Positions 54,104-63,277 of a stretch of 64,000 nucleotides of DNA are shown here, piece by piece (position 1 is the stretch's first letter; each line of letters opens with the position of its first letter). The notes under the pieces were generated by a model. That model saw only the letters and a program-made list of their open reading frames with translations, had not been told where the DNA came from and ran no database searches. Position numbers and translations under genes: made by a program. This stretch comes from UBA7477 sp045602925 (GTDB lineage: Bacteria > Bacillota > Clostridia > Oscillospirales > Ruminococcaceae), in assembly GCA_045602925.1 (NCBI GenBank), contig JAZSCN010000003.1:1-64000 (forward strand), in the 5' to 3' direction.

Positions 54104-55789
54104 ATGCCTGATAATGAGTTAGAAGATTCTATCACTAATGAAGTAGCTGTACTTCCAATATATAAAGAACGAAGAATGACTGGCCGAGGAGATAATGGCA
54201 CAGGAGTTTCTTCATATAAAATTAAAAACTCTTATTGTGGTATTCTTCGTTTAAGTCCTAATAGTAGTGCAACACTCATTGAAAATAACAACTTTACTAC
54301 AGAAGAAGATTCGGTTTCATATATAAATTATCGTGATAATGTTGAAGGGTTAATTGATAAACAATTTATACGTGTTTCTTCATCTGATGGCATTATGCTT
54401 GATATGCGAATTTCGACTAATGCTATAGAATATACCAATTTATATATAAATGGTGCAACAGTAACTGAAAGTGGTATAGTATGTTATATGAACGACGATG
54501 ATGTTTTCCAAATTGGAAATCTCACGTTGCCTACAACATATAATGGTAAGCCAACTTCATCTCCTAAACCTAATAAGATATATGAACCTTTAACACGTGA
54601 AAATCTTAAAGATGGTTATATTTTAGTTAATACTGCAGAAGATGGTCAAACACCTAATTTTGAATTTTTAAATGGTATTGAACTAATTAGAAGCTTTGTT
54701 AATGATTCAATGAATGAATTGAGGTCACTCCCAACAGGAAGCATTCATTGGATGCCAGTATCTATTAAGCAGTATGAAGAGCTTTTAAACCGTAAAGACG
54801 CAGCCGGAAACAATATAAATGCTCATAATGGAAATAATCTCTTTGCTGATACAATAATTAGAGATTTCTTGTTATGCGATGGCTCGTTATATAACATAAA
54901 AGATTTTCCTGAACTTGCAAAAATTCTAAAGGGAGAAAAAACTCGTTATTGGTATAAGAATGGGTCATATATGGTAAGCGAAGTTGAGGAGTGTGTTAAA
55001 ACTATTGCTGATGATAAAGAAAGACCAGCTGGAACCTTTAGAGTACCTGATATGCGTTCCATGTTTATGCAATATCTTATTCCTACCTTAGACATGGCAA
55101 ATAAAGAAGGAAATAATACAGGTGATTATGAGATTGACTCTAATAAGGTACCTACTCTTGCTGTTGATAGAAATTCAGACCTTCACTACCATTATATTGT
55201 ATTAGATAGTCCCTTTACCGCTGCTGCTGGAGAACATACTAAGTTATCGCAAAATAGCGAAATAAATTTTGGAAGTACAATTAGCGGTACTGATATGGGT
55301 TTACCTGTGTTTAACAGTTCTAATCCAAGTACACCTCTTACTCGTTATGGTAGTGGTAAAATAGGTACCTGGGATGGAAGAGGCGGTGCAGGTGGTGGTG
55401 GCTGTGACCAACAACCTTGTTTCGGTGCAACGGGTAGAAGCGGTCCGTCTTACATCTATTATACCTATCTTAGTAATAGAAACTGTACAGTTGGTGGACA
55501 TACTTGCGGTTATTTTTTAAGTAGTTCAAGTCGTTATAGAGGAGGTAAAAATGAATCTCTTCCTTTAAACAACTACCATGGTGTAAGTAGCTTTAATATT
55601 CTGATGCATACACCTATTACATACGGTACAAAAGATAAAATAAACTATACTAATAATACAGAAGTTTATAATAAACCTAAAACTAATCAATATGTATCGT
55701 CACAAGATGGTATTTCAGGTTTAACCAAAATGTATGGAAAGGAAAATACACCTGAATATTTTGCATGTTTACCTTTAATTAAAATTTAA
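54104..55789 (+). CDS. Tail-collar fibre protein, first of three tandem paralogues
   Basis: A 561-residue protein. It shares with the next two genes an N-terminal SYxGILR motif (SYCGILRLSPN, about 43-53), a tail-collar-like core ('LCDGS' region, FLLCDGSLYNIKDFPEL), an HxH pair (LHYHYIV) and a C-terminus ending PLIKI. Between the HxH and the end is a Gly/Cys-rich stretch (GGGCDQQPCFGATG, NCTVGGHTCGYF). Tail-collar proteins are fibre or adhesin tips. The shared ends with different middles suggest alternative receptor-binding proteins. Confidence 0.65.
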   Translation: MPDNELEDSITNEVAVLPIYKERRMTGRGDNGTGVSSYKIKNSYCGILRLSPNSSATLIENNNFTTEEDSVSYINYRDNVEGLIDKQFIRVSSSDGIMLDMRISTNAIEYTNLYINGATVTESGIVCYMNDDDVFQIGNLTLPTTYNGKPTSSPKPNKIYEPLTRENLKDGYILVNTAEDGQTPNFEFLNGIELIRSFVNDSMNELRSLPTGSIHWMPVSIKQYEELLNRKDAAGNNINAHNGNNLFADTIIRDFLLCDGSLYNIKDFPELAKILKGEKTRYWYKNGSYMVSEVEECVKTIADDKERPAGTFRVPDMRSMFMQYLIPTLDMANKEGNNTGDYEIDSNKVPTLAVDRNSDLHYHYIVLDSPFTAAAGEHTKLSQNSEINFGSTISGTDMGLPVFNSSNPSTPLTRYGSGKIGTWDGRGGAGGGGCDQQPCFGATGRSGPSYIYYTYLSNRNCTVGGHTCGYFLSSSSRYRGGKNESLPLNNYHGVSSFNILMHTPITYGTKDKINYTNNTEVYNKPKTNQYVSSQDGISGLTKMYGKENTPEYFACLPLIKI

Positions 55790-55791
55790 AA

Positions 55792-57972
55792 ATGAATATT
55801 ATTAATTTACGTTCAGTAGCTGATTTTGAAATATCTGACTCATATGAAGGCATACTTCGTATTTCTCCCAATTTAATAGAGTCTATTGATGGTACACATT
55901 TTCTTGATGACGACCCGGGAGCTTTATTAGATGCCAATAAGTCGGTTTCTTTGTCTGACTCTGCAGGTCATGAACTTCCATTAACATTTAAACCCAAATA
56001 CTCTGTAGTTACTGTAGCGAAAGATAAAAATATTAATATAGAAAAAAATTTAGTTCATTTAAGTCATTTATATGAAAAGCTTTATGTAAGTGAATCTTTA
56101 AATATTAAATCTACACTATACATAGATAGGTTAAATGATTCTGAAGAAAAAAGAAATCAATCTCCTTTAGTCTTTATTAAAAATAATAATATATTAGCCT
56201 TTCCATTAGATTCACCTGATTATAAAAATTATGTAAACTATAACGGAAGCTGCAAATTTCAAGGGACAGACGATTGGGACAATAAGGTATTTAAATTTTT
56301 AACACCTGAATCTCCTTATTACACTACTGATCACCCTGAACAAGTTAAAGTTGATGGTAAACCAATTTATAGATATGCTACTGATACAAATGGTATATCT
56401 TATAAGATACCTGAACTTAATAGACGTTCTTATGCTTTAGGTGTATGTCCTGGCCATACATACAATATAAGTGATGCTGATAAGCATGATATAAGTCATA
56501 TAAAATCTAATATTCCTGATGGAAAATATACTCAATTATCATATGTCAGCCTTGAAGATATTATATGGAAAAATGTTGAGGCATCCAATACTGGTATTAT
56601 TCGTAATAATGAAGGACGTTATTTTGATTTAAACCCAACAGGCAATATTGAAGGCACTGAAAACAACTTAGCTGAAGAGCTGTTCGGGTCAATAGATGAT
56701 GCGATCAAGGCAGAAATAAATGCAAAAGCTCCTATAACAGGTTTAGGAGTTCAAAGCCTTACCATACATTATAATGCAATTCCTGCTAAGCGTTATTTCT
56801 TCCAACTTGAAAGACGTCGTAAAGCATTAGGAAAAGCGAGTAATCATTTTAAATTTAATAATGACAGCGATAAACAGTATTATGAGAAAGTAACAGAAAG
56901 TCCTATAACTCCTGCTAATTTGAGTATTAAAGGTGTAATGAATAACATTACTTCTGAATATGCTCTTTGCGATGGTAAAACACTTTATAATAGAGCTAAC
57001 GAAACATCTGATTATCCAATTGATACTGCTGCTTTTAAATTAAATTTAACAGGATTGCATAATAAATTATTAGAAACTAATAATAAAATAACAACACCTC
57101 CTCTTTTTGAAATTGATCAATACACATTGCGTTACCTTAGAGGTTTAAACTGGCTTCGTAATAATTATAATTCCAGAAAAGATATTATATCTTCTAATAA
57201 TAACCATACGTTTAGTAATAATACTGTTTCTTACAAATATGAAGGTGTAAGTGATAATGATTTATCTAATCATCCTAAAGATATTAATGAAGTAGGAGTT
57301 TACTACGCTAATTACGATAATATTTCTTCCAGACGTTGGAAACATGCCCATTTCTTATTTGCAAAATCAAATAATGAATATGCTACTGCAAGTCCCGGTT
57401 CAATGGAAGGTGATACATTACGAAATATATTAGGGGAAAAGAGTGGTCTTAGTGATGCTGAAAATCAAAGATGGAATAGCTATTCTATAAAGTTTGATGG
57501 TGTTTCAGATTCGTCCTTTAGGTACATGATGAAAACTTTAGGTGTCAAAAACAGAAATGCAAATGATTCCACCGTACGCATTATGCAAGACTGCCCAGTT
57601 AGTTCAGAAGGTGGTTCTGACAGATATTTCCATCAGGGTCAATCATGCTATAAATTCGGTAGGCATGGTACTCTCGGTTGTTTAAATCACCGCGTAAGAT
57701 GTGGTGATATAATGTATATGAGAGATAGTAGATACTCATTAGCATCAGCTAATGGAGACGATTGGAGGTTTATAACTTCACTTCCAATTCAAAATAAATA
57801 CGGTCCGAAGGGTGCTGTTATTACTGAAACTAAATTTTCAACAACTAATTATATAGTAGGTAAATTTAAAACCGGTGATGAAACTCCAACCACTTCAGAA
57901 GGCTCTTACAAGATAGATGATAGTCTTCCAACACCTCCTTCAATTAACTTTATTCCACTAATCAAAATTTAA
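55792..57972 (+). CDS. Tail-collar fibre protein, second paralogue
   Basis: A 726-residue protein with the same frame of motifs: SYEGILRISPN (about 19-29), EYALCDGKTLYN, KHAHFLFAK (HxH), then a Cys/His-rich region (SCYKFGRHGTLGCLNHRVRC), and a C-terminus ending FIPLIKI. It starts 2 nt after the first paralogue and has no own late box, so both are in one transcript. Middle sequences differ strongly from those of its neighbours. Confidence 0.65.
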   Translation: MNIINLRSVADFEISDSYEGILRISPNLIESIDGTHFLDDDPGALLDANKSVSLSDSAGHELPLTFKPKYSVVTVAKDKNINIEKNLVHLSHLYEKLYVSESLNIKSTLYIDRLNDSEEKRNQSPLVFIKNNNILAFPLDSPDYKNYVNYNGSCKFQGTDDWDNKVFKFLTPESPYYTTDHPEQVKVDGKPIYRYATDTNGISYKIPELNRRSYALGVCPGHTYNISDADKHDISHIKSNIPDGKYTQLSYVSLEDIIWKNVEASNTGIIRNNEGRYFDLNPTGNIEGTENNLAEELFGSIDDAIKAEINAKAPITGLGVQSLTIHYNAIPAKRYFFQLERRRKALGKASNHFKFNNDSDKQYYEKVTESPITPANLSIKGVMNNITSEYALCDGKTLYNRANETSDYPIDTAAFKLNLTGLHNKLLETNNKITTPPLFEIDQYTLRYLRGLNWLRNNYNSRKDIISSNNNHTFSNNTVSYKYEGVSDNDLSNHPKDINEVGVYYANYDNISSRRWKHAHFLFAKSNNEYATASPGSMEGDTLRNILGEKSGLSDAENQRWNSYSIKFDGVSDSSFRYMMKTLGVKNRNANDSTVRIMQDCPVSSEGGSDRYFHQGQSCYKFGRHGTLGCLNHRVRCGDIMYMRDSRYSLASANGDDWRFITSLPIQNKYGPKGAVITETKFSTTNYIVGKFKTGDETPTTSEGSYKIDDSLPTPPSINFIPLIKI

Positions 57973-57973
57973 T

Positions 57974-60538
57974 ATGTCTGAAAATAATAATAGTGAAAAT
58001 ATTACTCAGGAAATAAATCCAAGAGTAGTTGCCAATTTACCGATTGATGAATCTTATAAAGGTATTTTGCGTGTAGGAAACAATATAGATTTACAAAATA
58101 ATACTCCTGATAAATTTTTAGACCAAACATATTATGTTTCTAGTTCAAATTATTATTGGGAAGGCAATGGAATAAACTCTATACACTCATTTATAGATGA
58201 GAATGGTTCTAAAGCACGTTATATTTTTAGAGATACTTATAGTCAATTAAAATTGCCTGTTACTGATTCAATGGGCCGTTTTCTAAACTTTTCTTTAGGT
58301 GAAAACAGTGTAGAAATAGGTAAATTTCCAGAAACGGGACGTATTCTGGACCCTGAGGTTTTAAACTCAGAGGGACAATTTACTGATTATGACCATGTGA
58401 CATTTGCTACTATATCTACGCCTGATTACATAACAATTGGTCTTAGTACTAGAGATTTAGAAAATGCTAAAACTATTAATGGCGGTAGTTTAAAAATAGA
58501 TTCTTATAATAACAATGTACCTGCTACTCTTATTATTAGAAATTATTGGCATCATACATTAGATGAAAATAATGAAGATACATTGGACAAAGTGTCTATG
58601 ACATCTGGTGGTATATCAAATTATAATATACGTACTATTATTAAAGACAAGGAAACATATAATAAACATGATGCGTTTATATATGATCAAGAAAATTACA
58701 AGTATAACAATTTTAACACTAAAGACTGTTATATTTCAATAGAAAATATACGTGATTATGTTAATAAGCGTCTTGTAAATTATGTTAACGCAAATAACAG
58801 AGAACTTCCTTCAGGTACATTAGTATCACAATATTGTAATTTAGATAAGTGGTTCTGTATAAAGTCAGATGATAGGACTATTAATGATAGAGATTGTTGG
58901 CAAGGTTATCGTCCAGCAATGTATCAAAGTCCTGATGCTCCGTTCTCTTATTGGAATAACATTCAAGGCCGAGCATTTAAGGGAGATAATTATCTTTATT
59001 TTGATGGTGACAATAGTGACCACTTAACAAATGAAACTGTCCCTGATTTCAAAAGAGGATATGTATTATGCAATGGCGATAGCTATACTATAAGTTTAGT
59101 TCCTAGCTACATTCAAAATGCTGAAACTGCTCATAAAAGTTTAGATTTATTCTTCAATTTATTTTATGTTATAGGTTATTACTATCATAATGATGTTCGA
59201 TATGATATTGAAACTTCTGTATCTTATCCTCCAGCTATTAGAAAAGCAGTAGAAGTAGAAAATGGTGTATATGAATTCGATGGTTTAGGAGTAAATGACC
59301 AATTAGATGATGATAATATTGCATATTCTGCACCTGTAACTTTGGCTGATGGACCAAATGATTATAATATAATATATGCAATCGATATGGCAACTATTAC
59401 TGCATTTAAAGTAATGAACACATTAATTGCCAATGATGCATTAAATCAGTATAATACGAAGGAAAAAATATTAAATTGGTTAGCAGACCAAAAAATTCCA
59501 GATGAGTATATCTTTAACGTAATTGACCCGAGTATTATTGATACTACAACTAATCAAAGAATGTTTGAAGATGTTATTGAATATACTTCCAACGGTCAGT
59601 CTATTAAAGTTGATATTGGTAAAGAAATTAATAAATTTAGTGATTTAATACCTTACTATATCTGGGATGGCACGAACTTTATTAAAAAGCCTACAAGAAT
59701 TTGTGATATGGCTGAAGTAAGGTTTATGGCTGAATTATTTGCTAAACGCTATCGTGAGGATTATTGGAAGCATTTTAATTTTACTTTCTATGTACCAAAA
59801 ATGTTTACTTCAACTGATGAAGAAGTAAACATAGGTGAGTCTTATCGTTTGTATAATGCTGAAGTAAATCCTCTTCCTCAAAAGACCGTTGGTTTATTCC
59901 CGGGTTCTAATGCTTTAACTCTTTCTACATCAATAACTCTTAGTCATAAAAATATAACTATTGATTTGCGAAATGAGTGTAAAACGTTCGTCGGTAATTA
60001 TAATTTTAACCCATCATTAGAGCCACACGCACATGCGATAGCTAAAGGCGCAACGACATTATCGCATCCTTATTATCCGGCAAGTGATTCAAGCCAATTA
60101 AGAATTAAAACCTTTAAAACATCAAATATAGCTCGAAAAGATAATGTATTAACAGAATCTATTTCAAATACTTATGTAGCTGCAGCAAACTATCATTCAA
60201 GTTTTAATGGTGGCGTAAGTGATTTAAATGCAGATAAAGAGTTAAACTACATTCTTCAAGAACAACCAAAATATTGGGAAGAAAAGGTCCAAAGCACAAA
60301 CGGCCAGACTACTGTAATACATGAAGGGGCAAAACTTACTCCAGTTTATAACTCTTATAGTGGTCAGCATGGACTAGAATATCAGCGTGACGGTTTTAAG
60401 TGGTTTGGTGCTTCTTCTAGCCCATTATGGTATAAAAATACAGCAATTACTACTTCAAATTACGGAAAACAAAACACAAGTAATCAGGGTTACTTCCGTC
60501 CTGAATCAATAAAAGTATTACCTTTAATAAAACTTTAA
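57974..60538 (+). CDS. Tail-collar fibre protein, third paralogue
   Basis: An 854-residue protein, the longest copy: SYKGILRVGNN (about 28-38), GYVLCNGDSYTIS, LEPHAHAIAKG (HxH) and a C-terminus ending LPLIKL. It starts 1 nt after the second paralogue. About 190 residues between the collar and HxH regions have no counterpart in the first copy. Likely a receptor-binding tip; the three copies could be co-assembled or serve different hosts. Confidence 0.65.
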   Translation: MSENNNSENITQEINPRVVANLPIDESYKGILRVGNNIDLQNNTPDKFLDQTYYVSSSNYYWEGNGINSIHSFIDENGSKARYIFRDTYSQLKLPVTDSMGRFLNFSLGENSVEIGKFPETGRILDPEVLNSEGQFTDYDHVTFATISTPDYITIGLSTRDLENAKTINGGSLKIDSYNNNVPATLIIRNYWHHTLDENNEDTLDKVSMTSGGISNYNIRTIIKDKETYNKHDAFIYDQENYKYNNFNTKDCYISIENIRDYVNKRLVNYVNANNRELPSGTLVSQYCNLDKWFCIKSDDRTINDRDCWQGYRPAMYQSPDAPFSYWNNIQGRAFKGDNYLYFDGDNSDHLTNETVPDFKRGYVLCNGDSYTISLVPSYIQNAETAHKSLDLFFNLFYVIGYYYHNDVRYDIETSVSYPPAIRKAVEVENGVYEFDGLGVNDQLDDDNIAYSAPVTLADGPNDYNIIYAIDMATITAFKVMNTLIANDALNQYNTKEKILNWLADQKIPDEYIFNVIDPSIIDTTTNQRMFEDVIEYTSNGQSIKVDIGKEINKFSDLIPYYIWDGTNFIKKPTRICDMAEVRFMAELFAKRYREDYWKHFNFTFYVPKMFTSTDEEVNIGESYRLYNAEVNPLPQKTVGLFPGSNALTLSTSITLSHKNITIDLRNECKTFVGNYNFNPSLEPHAHAIAKGATTLSHPYYPASDSSQLRIKTFKTSNIARKDNVLTESISNTYVAAANYHSSFNGGVSDLNADKELNYILQEQPKYWEEKVQSTNGQTTVIHEGAKLTPVYNSYSGQHGLEYQRDGFKWFGASSSPLWYKNTAITTSNYGKQNTSNQGYFRPESIKVLPLIKL

Positions 60539-60540
60539 AT

Positions 60541-60546
60541 TAAATA
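60541..60546 (+). promoter_or_regulatory. Late-type TAAATA box
   Basis: It lies exactly 6 nt before the GTG at 60553 and supports that start. Confidence 0.55.
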
Positions 60547-60552
60547 ATTAAC

Positions 60553-62250
60553 GTGAGTCAGAATAAGATACAGCTATATGATGATAATGTTCTTAAGTTA
60601 ACTATTAAACAAGGAACTGAACAGGAAAGATTTAATATTAGCTCAACTATAGGTAATGGTGGTTCTACATTTTATGGGTCAAATAATGAAAATATTAATA
60701 TTTTAGACCCAGTATCTATTACGACAGTTCCGGGCTCATTTAGTTCTGGTGAATTAGCTTATACTCGTGACACCGGACGTGTTTTTGTAGGTAGTATAAC
60801 TAATGAAACAACTCCGAGTAATCAAATTACATTTGGTGGTACATTAGTTGGTAACAAGTATCTCGGCTCAATAGATTCTAAACGTGATTATAAAAAAATT
60901 TATGGTGATGAAGATGATACTATTAATAATGGTACACCTTTAAATTTGTCAACCAGAACAGGCACCATTGAAAACGGAGAACCTGGACTTTTGCTTGAAA
61001 ACTCTTTATATAGGTCATATAATTTCTTAGCAGAAGGTTCTAATACCCCTCAAATTACATCTGATGGTAAGTGGGCACGTTTAAGTTTTTATAATCCGAA
61101 ATACGATGCTTATGATGGTGACTTCATGTATGACATTTATCGTAATGCTTTAATTTTATTTGACCACAATATTAAACCATCCACAGAAAATTACACTGAC
61201 CAGCCGACAGCTAGCGAATCTAAAGTTGGTGGTAAACGTAAAACCCCTCTTCAACCTCGTATTTTAAAAGACGGAACTACGACTGAAGCTTTAAAAACAG
61301 TCAAGAAGCATACTGAAGATATGTATGGGGATGGTTACGTTCTTCTTTACAATGTAATTCCCGATGGCGATACTCTTACATTTACTGATAGACAATTTGA
61401 TAATGATTCCGGTGAATGTTCCAGCACAAATGATACATTAGCAACTAATTTTAGTTATAATGTTATTAAGTTGAATAAAGTTCCAGTTAATGTATTAAAA
61501 GAAGCTCTGGATGAAAGATACTTTATTATTCCTGAAGAAGGTGCAACTACTAAAATTACTTTAAACACTGCTAATGTTAACGGTTCAATTAATATTGATG
61601 ATAGTAACTGCCCTAATAATGCCATATTAACATATGATAAAGAACGTGGTATTGTACCTGTATCATTTACTTTAACCAAAACTGGTTCGGAACCAATTAA
61701 TGCAAATGGTATAGAATGGCTAAAAGATTGGTCTGATGCTAACGGAACAGTAAAAACTTATATTGATAAAAGTGTAGAAGATGTTTTAACCAGCCCTGAA
61801 TTAACTAGTGCAATTAAATCAGAAGTTGCTGAAGCTATGAAGGATATTGAAACATCTTCTCCCGGCTCAGTAGCTACTTCTGATATTATCGTAAAGGCTT
61901 CGGTATTAGAAGATATGGTAAATGAATCTACGGATGATTTAGAAAATCTTTTGGCGCTTATTACTGAGCTTCACACTGTTAATGGTGTTGTTAATTCAAA
62001 TATCGCCAAATATTTCCCAAATGGTATAACTGCTAAAACTGTATCTATTGAACCAACCGAAGCCAATTTGGAAGAATCTTTAGATACATTAGATGAAGCT
62101 CTTAACGGTACAGGTGAGGGTGAAGATACAACTGGTGGAATTGGACAAGATATTGAAAATATGATTAGTTTATTACGAAAATTGCATACTAGCGATTCCA
62201 GTGTAATTGATAAGTATTTCCCTGAACGTGGCTTAGAAAATGAAGAATAA
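60553..62250 (+). CDS. Fibre protein with 'GELAYTRDTGRVFVG' head
   Basis: A 565-residue protein starting with GTG. Residues about 55-80 hold PGSFSSGELAYTRDTGRVFV, the motif seen at the base of many phage fibre and tropism proteins. The middle is beta-rich. The C-terminal 150 residues are acidic helices with two similar units (LITELHTVNGVVNSNIAKYF and LLRKLHTSDSSVIDKYFP), probably a trimeric coiled coil. A whisker, head-fibre or tail-fibre connector is plausible; the exact place on the virion is unknown. Confidence 0.6.
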   Translation: MSQNKIQLYDDNVLKLTIKQGTEQERFNISSTIGNGGSTFYGSNNENINILDPVSITTVPGSFSSGELAYTRDTGRVFVGSITNETTPSNQITFGGTLVGNKYLGSIDSKRDYKKIYGDEDDTINNGTPLNLSTRTGTIENGEPGLLLENSLYRSYNFLAEGSNTPQITSDGKWARLSFYNPKYDAYDGDFMYDIYRNALILFDHNIKPSTENYTDQPTASESKVGGKRKTPLQPRILKDGTTTEALKTVKKHTEDMYGDGYVLLYNVIPDGDTLTFTDRQFDNDSGECSSTNDTLATNFSYNVIKLNKVPVNVLKEALDERYFIIPEEGATTKITLNTANVNGSINIDDSNCPNNAILTYDKERGIVPVSFTLTKTGSEPINANGIEWLKDWSDANGTVKTYIDKSVEDVLTSPELTSAIKSEVAEAMKDIETSSPGSVATSDIIVKASVLEDMVNESTDDLENLLALITELHTVNGVVNSNIAKYFPNGITAKTVSIEPTEANLEESLDTLDEALNGTGEGEDTTGGIGQDIENMISLLRKLHTSDSSVIDKYFPERGLENEE

Positions 62251-62258
62251 TAAAACTT

Positions 62259-63032
62259 ATGGCTCTTAAATTTAGGTCTAATGATTTAGTATCTCCTGTA
62301 GATATTGATGGTAATGAGTTTATTTTTATTTTTGATTATGCTAATGATGTATCAGGTTTAGAACCTGATGCATTATTAGAAGCTACTGATTTTAATTTTA
62401 TCTTTGAAATTAAAAAAGGTAATATTTCTAAATCTATTAAAATATCTAATACATGCCCTACAGAAAGAAGTAAAGGTCTTAGATTTAATGAAAGTGTAGA
62501 ATATACATTAAAGAAAAAAGCCGACTCTTTATTTGATACATTTTTCAATGATGAATTATACTATTTTGATGGAGAGCCTTACAAACTTATTACACCTGAA
62601 GATAAAATTGTTAATAAGTTCAAGATTGTAAATGGAAAAACTTATGTAAATGTTCCAAAATATAGTCTAGTTTTCTATAATGACGCGTTTTATGTTAAAC
62701 GTTTAAATGATAAAAATGATAATGGCAATTTTATACGTCCTATAGAAATACGTAATAGTTCATCTGATGGTGAAGGAAATACCCAATATTTCGTAGATAA
62801 AGATAATGTTTTTGATTCTAACATTAATCATACCTATAAAATAGTCATAAGTGATATGGGTAAAATTGTTACTTTATGGCATAAAAACTCTGAGGATGCA
62901 TTTGAAAAAATAAAAACATTTTCCTTTGCTGAAGCAATGGAAAATGCTGATATATATCTTACTATAAATGATGATTTAAAAGATAAATTACGCAACTTGC
63001 GATTTAACTTTCTCAAAGCGGACGTCAAATAA
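62259..63032 (+). CDS. Hypothetical beta-rich protein at the end of the fibre cluster
   Basis: A 257-residue protein, Asn/Asp/Phe-rich with alternating strands (FIFIFDYAND, FNFIFEIKKGN, TYKIVISDMGKIVTLWHK). It follows the fibre gene by 8 nt without a late box and so is probably co-transcribed; it may be a fibre accessory or attachment protein. Its 3' end overlaps the recoded minus-strand gene by 45 bases. No family recognised. Confidence 0.6.
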   Translation: MALKFRSNDLVSPVDIDGNEFIFIFDYANDVSGLEPDALLEATDFNFIFEIKKGNISKSIKISNTCPTERSKGLRFNESVEYTLKKKADSLFDTFFNDELYYFDGEPYKLITPEDKIVNKFKIVNGKTYVNVPKYSLVFYNDAFYVKRLNDKNDNGNFIRPIEIRNSSSDGEGNTQYFVDKDNVFDSNINHTYKIVISDMGKIVTLWHKNSEDAFEKIKTFSFAEAMENADIYLTINDDLKDKLRNLRFNFLKADVK

Positions 63033-63277
63033 CATTGCTTCAAAACGCTCTTTAATATATTTGATAAGAGCTTTATCTATACGTTTTATATATTTCTTTG
63101 AATCTATTACAGCTTGGGTAATACCAAGCTCTTCAAATTTATCGTATATGATATCTACCCCGCTCCACTAAACACATCCATCGTGCTAGTTCTTCATCTG
63201 TCATGTTCTCAACTCCGCGGATTACTTCCAAAATTACGGAGGATAACTGCCTCTTTACTCTGTTCTTTTGTTTTCAT
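62988..63277 (-). CDS. Small helical protein with two in-frame CGG +1 shifts
   Basis: From the ATG at 63277 (23-nt overlap with the upstream gene), reading CGGA at 63217-63214 and CGGG at 63162-63159 each as one codon yields a 95-residue protein: MKTKEQSKEAVILRNFGSNP, X, VENMTDEELARWMCLVE, X, then VDIIYDKFEELGITQ and on to VKSQVA and TAA at 62990-62988. Without recoding, each frame stops within a few codons. Arg at both X positions suits the helices better than Gly. An internal ATG at 63204 would avoid the first shift but not the second. Function unknown. Confidence 0.55.
63159..63162 (-). other. In-frame CGGG, apparent four-base codon / +1 recoding site
   Basis: Minus-strand context is GTG GAG CGGG GTA GAT. 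It follows a run of 17 codons in the shifted frame; unshifted, the frame ends at TAA 6 codons later. Confidence 0.55.
63214..63217 (-). other. In-frame CGGA, apparent four-base codon / +1 recoding site
   Basis: Minus-strand context is AAT CCG CGGA GTT GAG. Unshifted, the frame stops two codons later (CGG AGT TGA). Confidence 0.5.
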
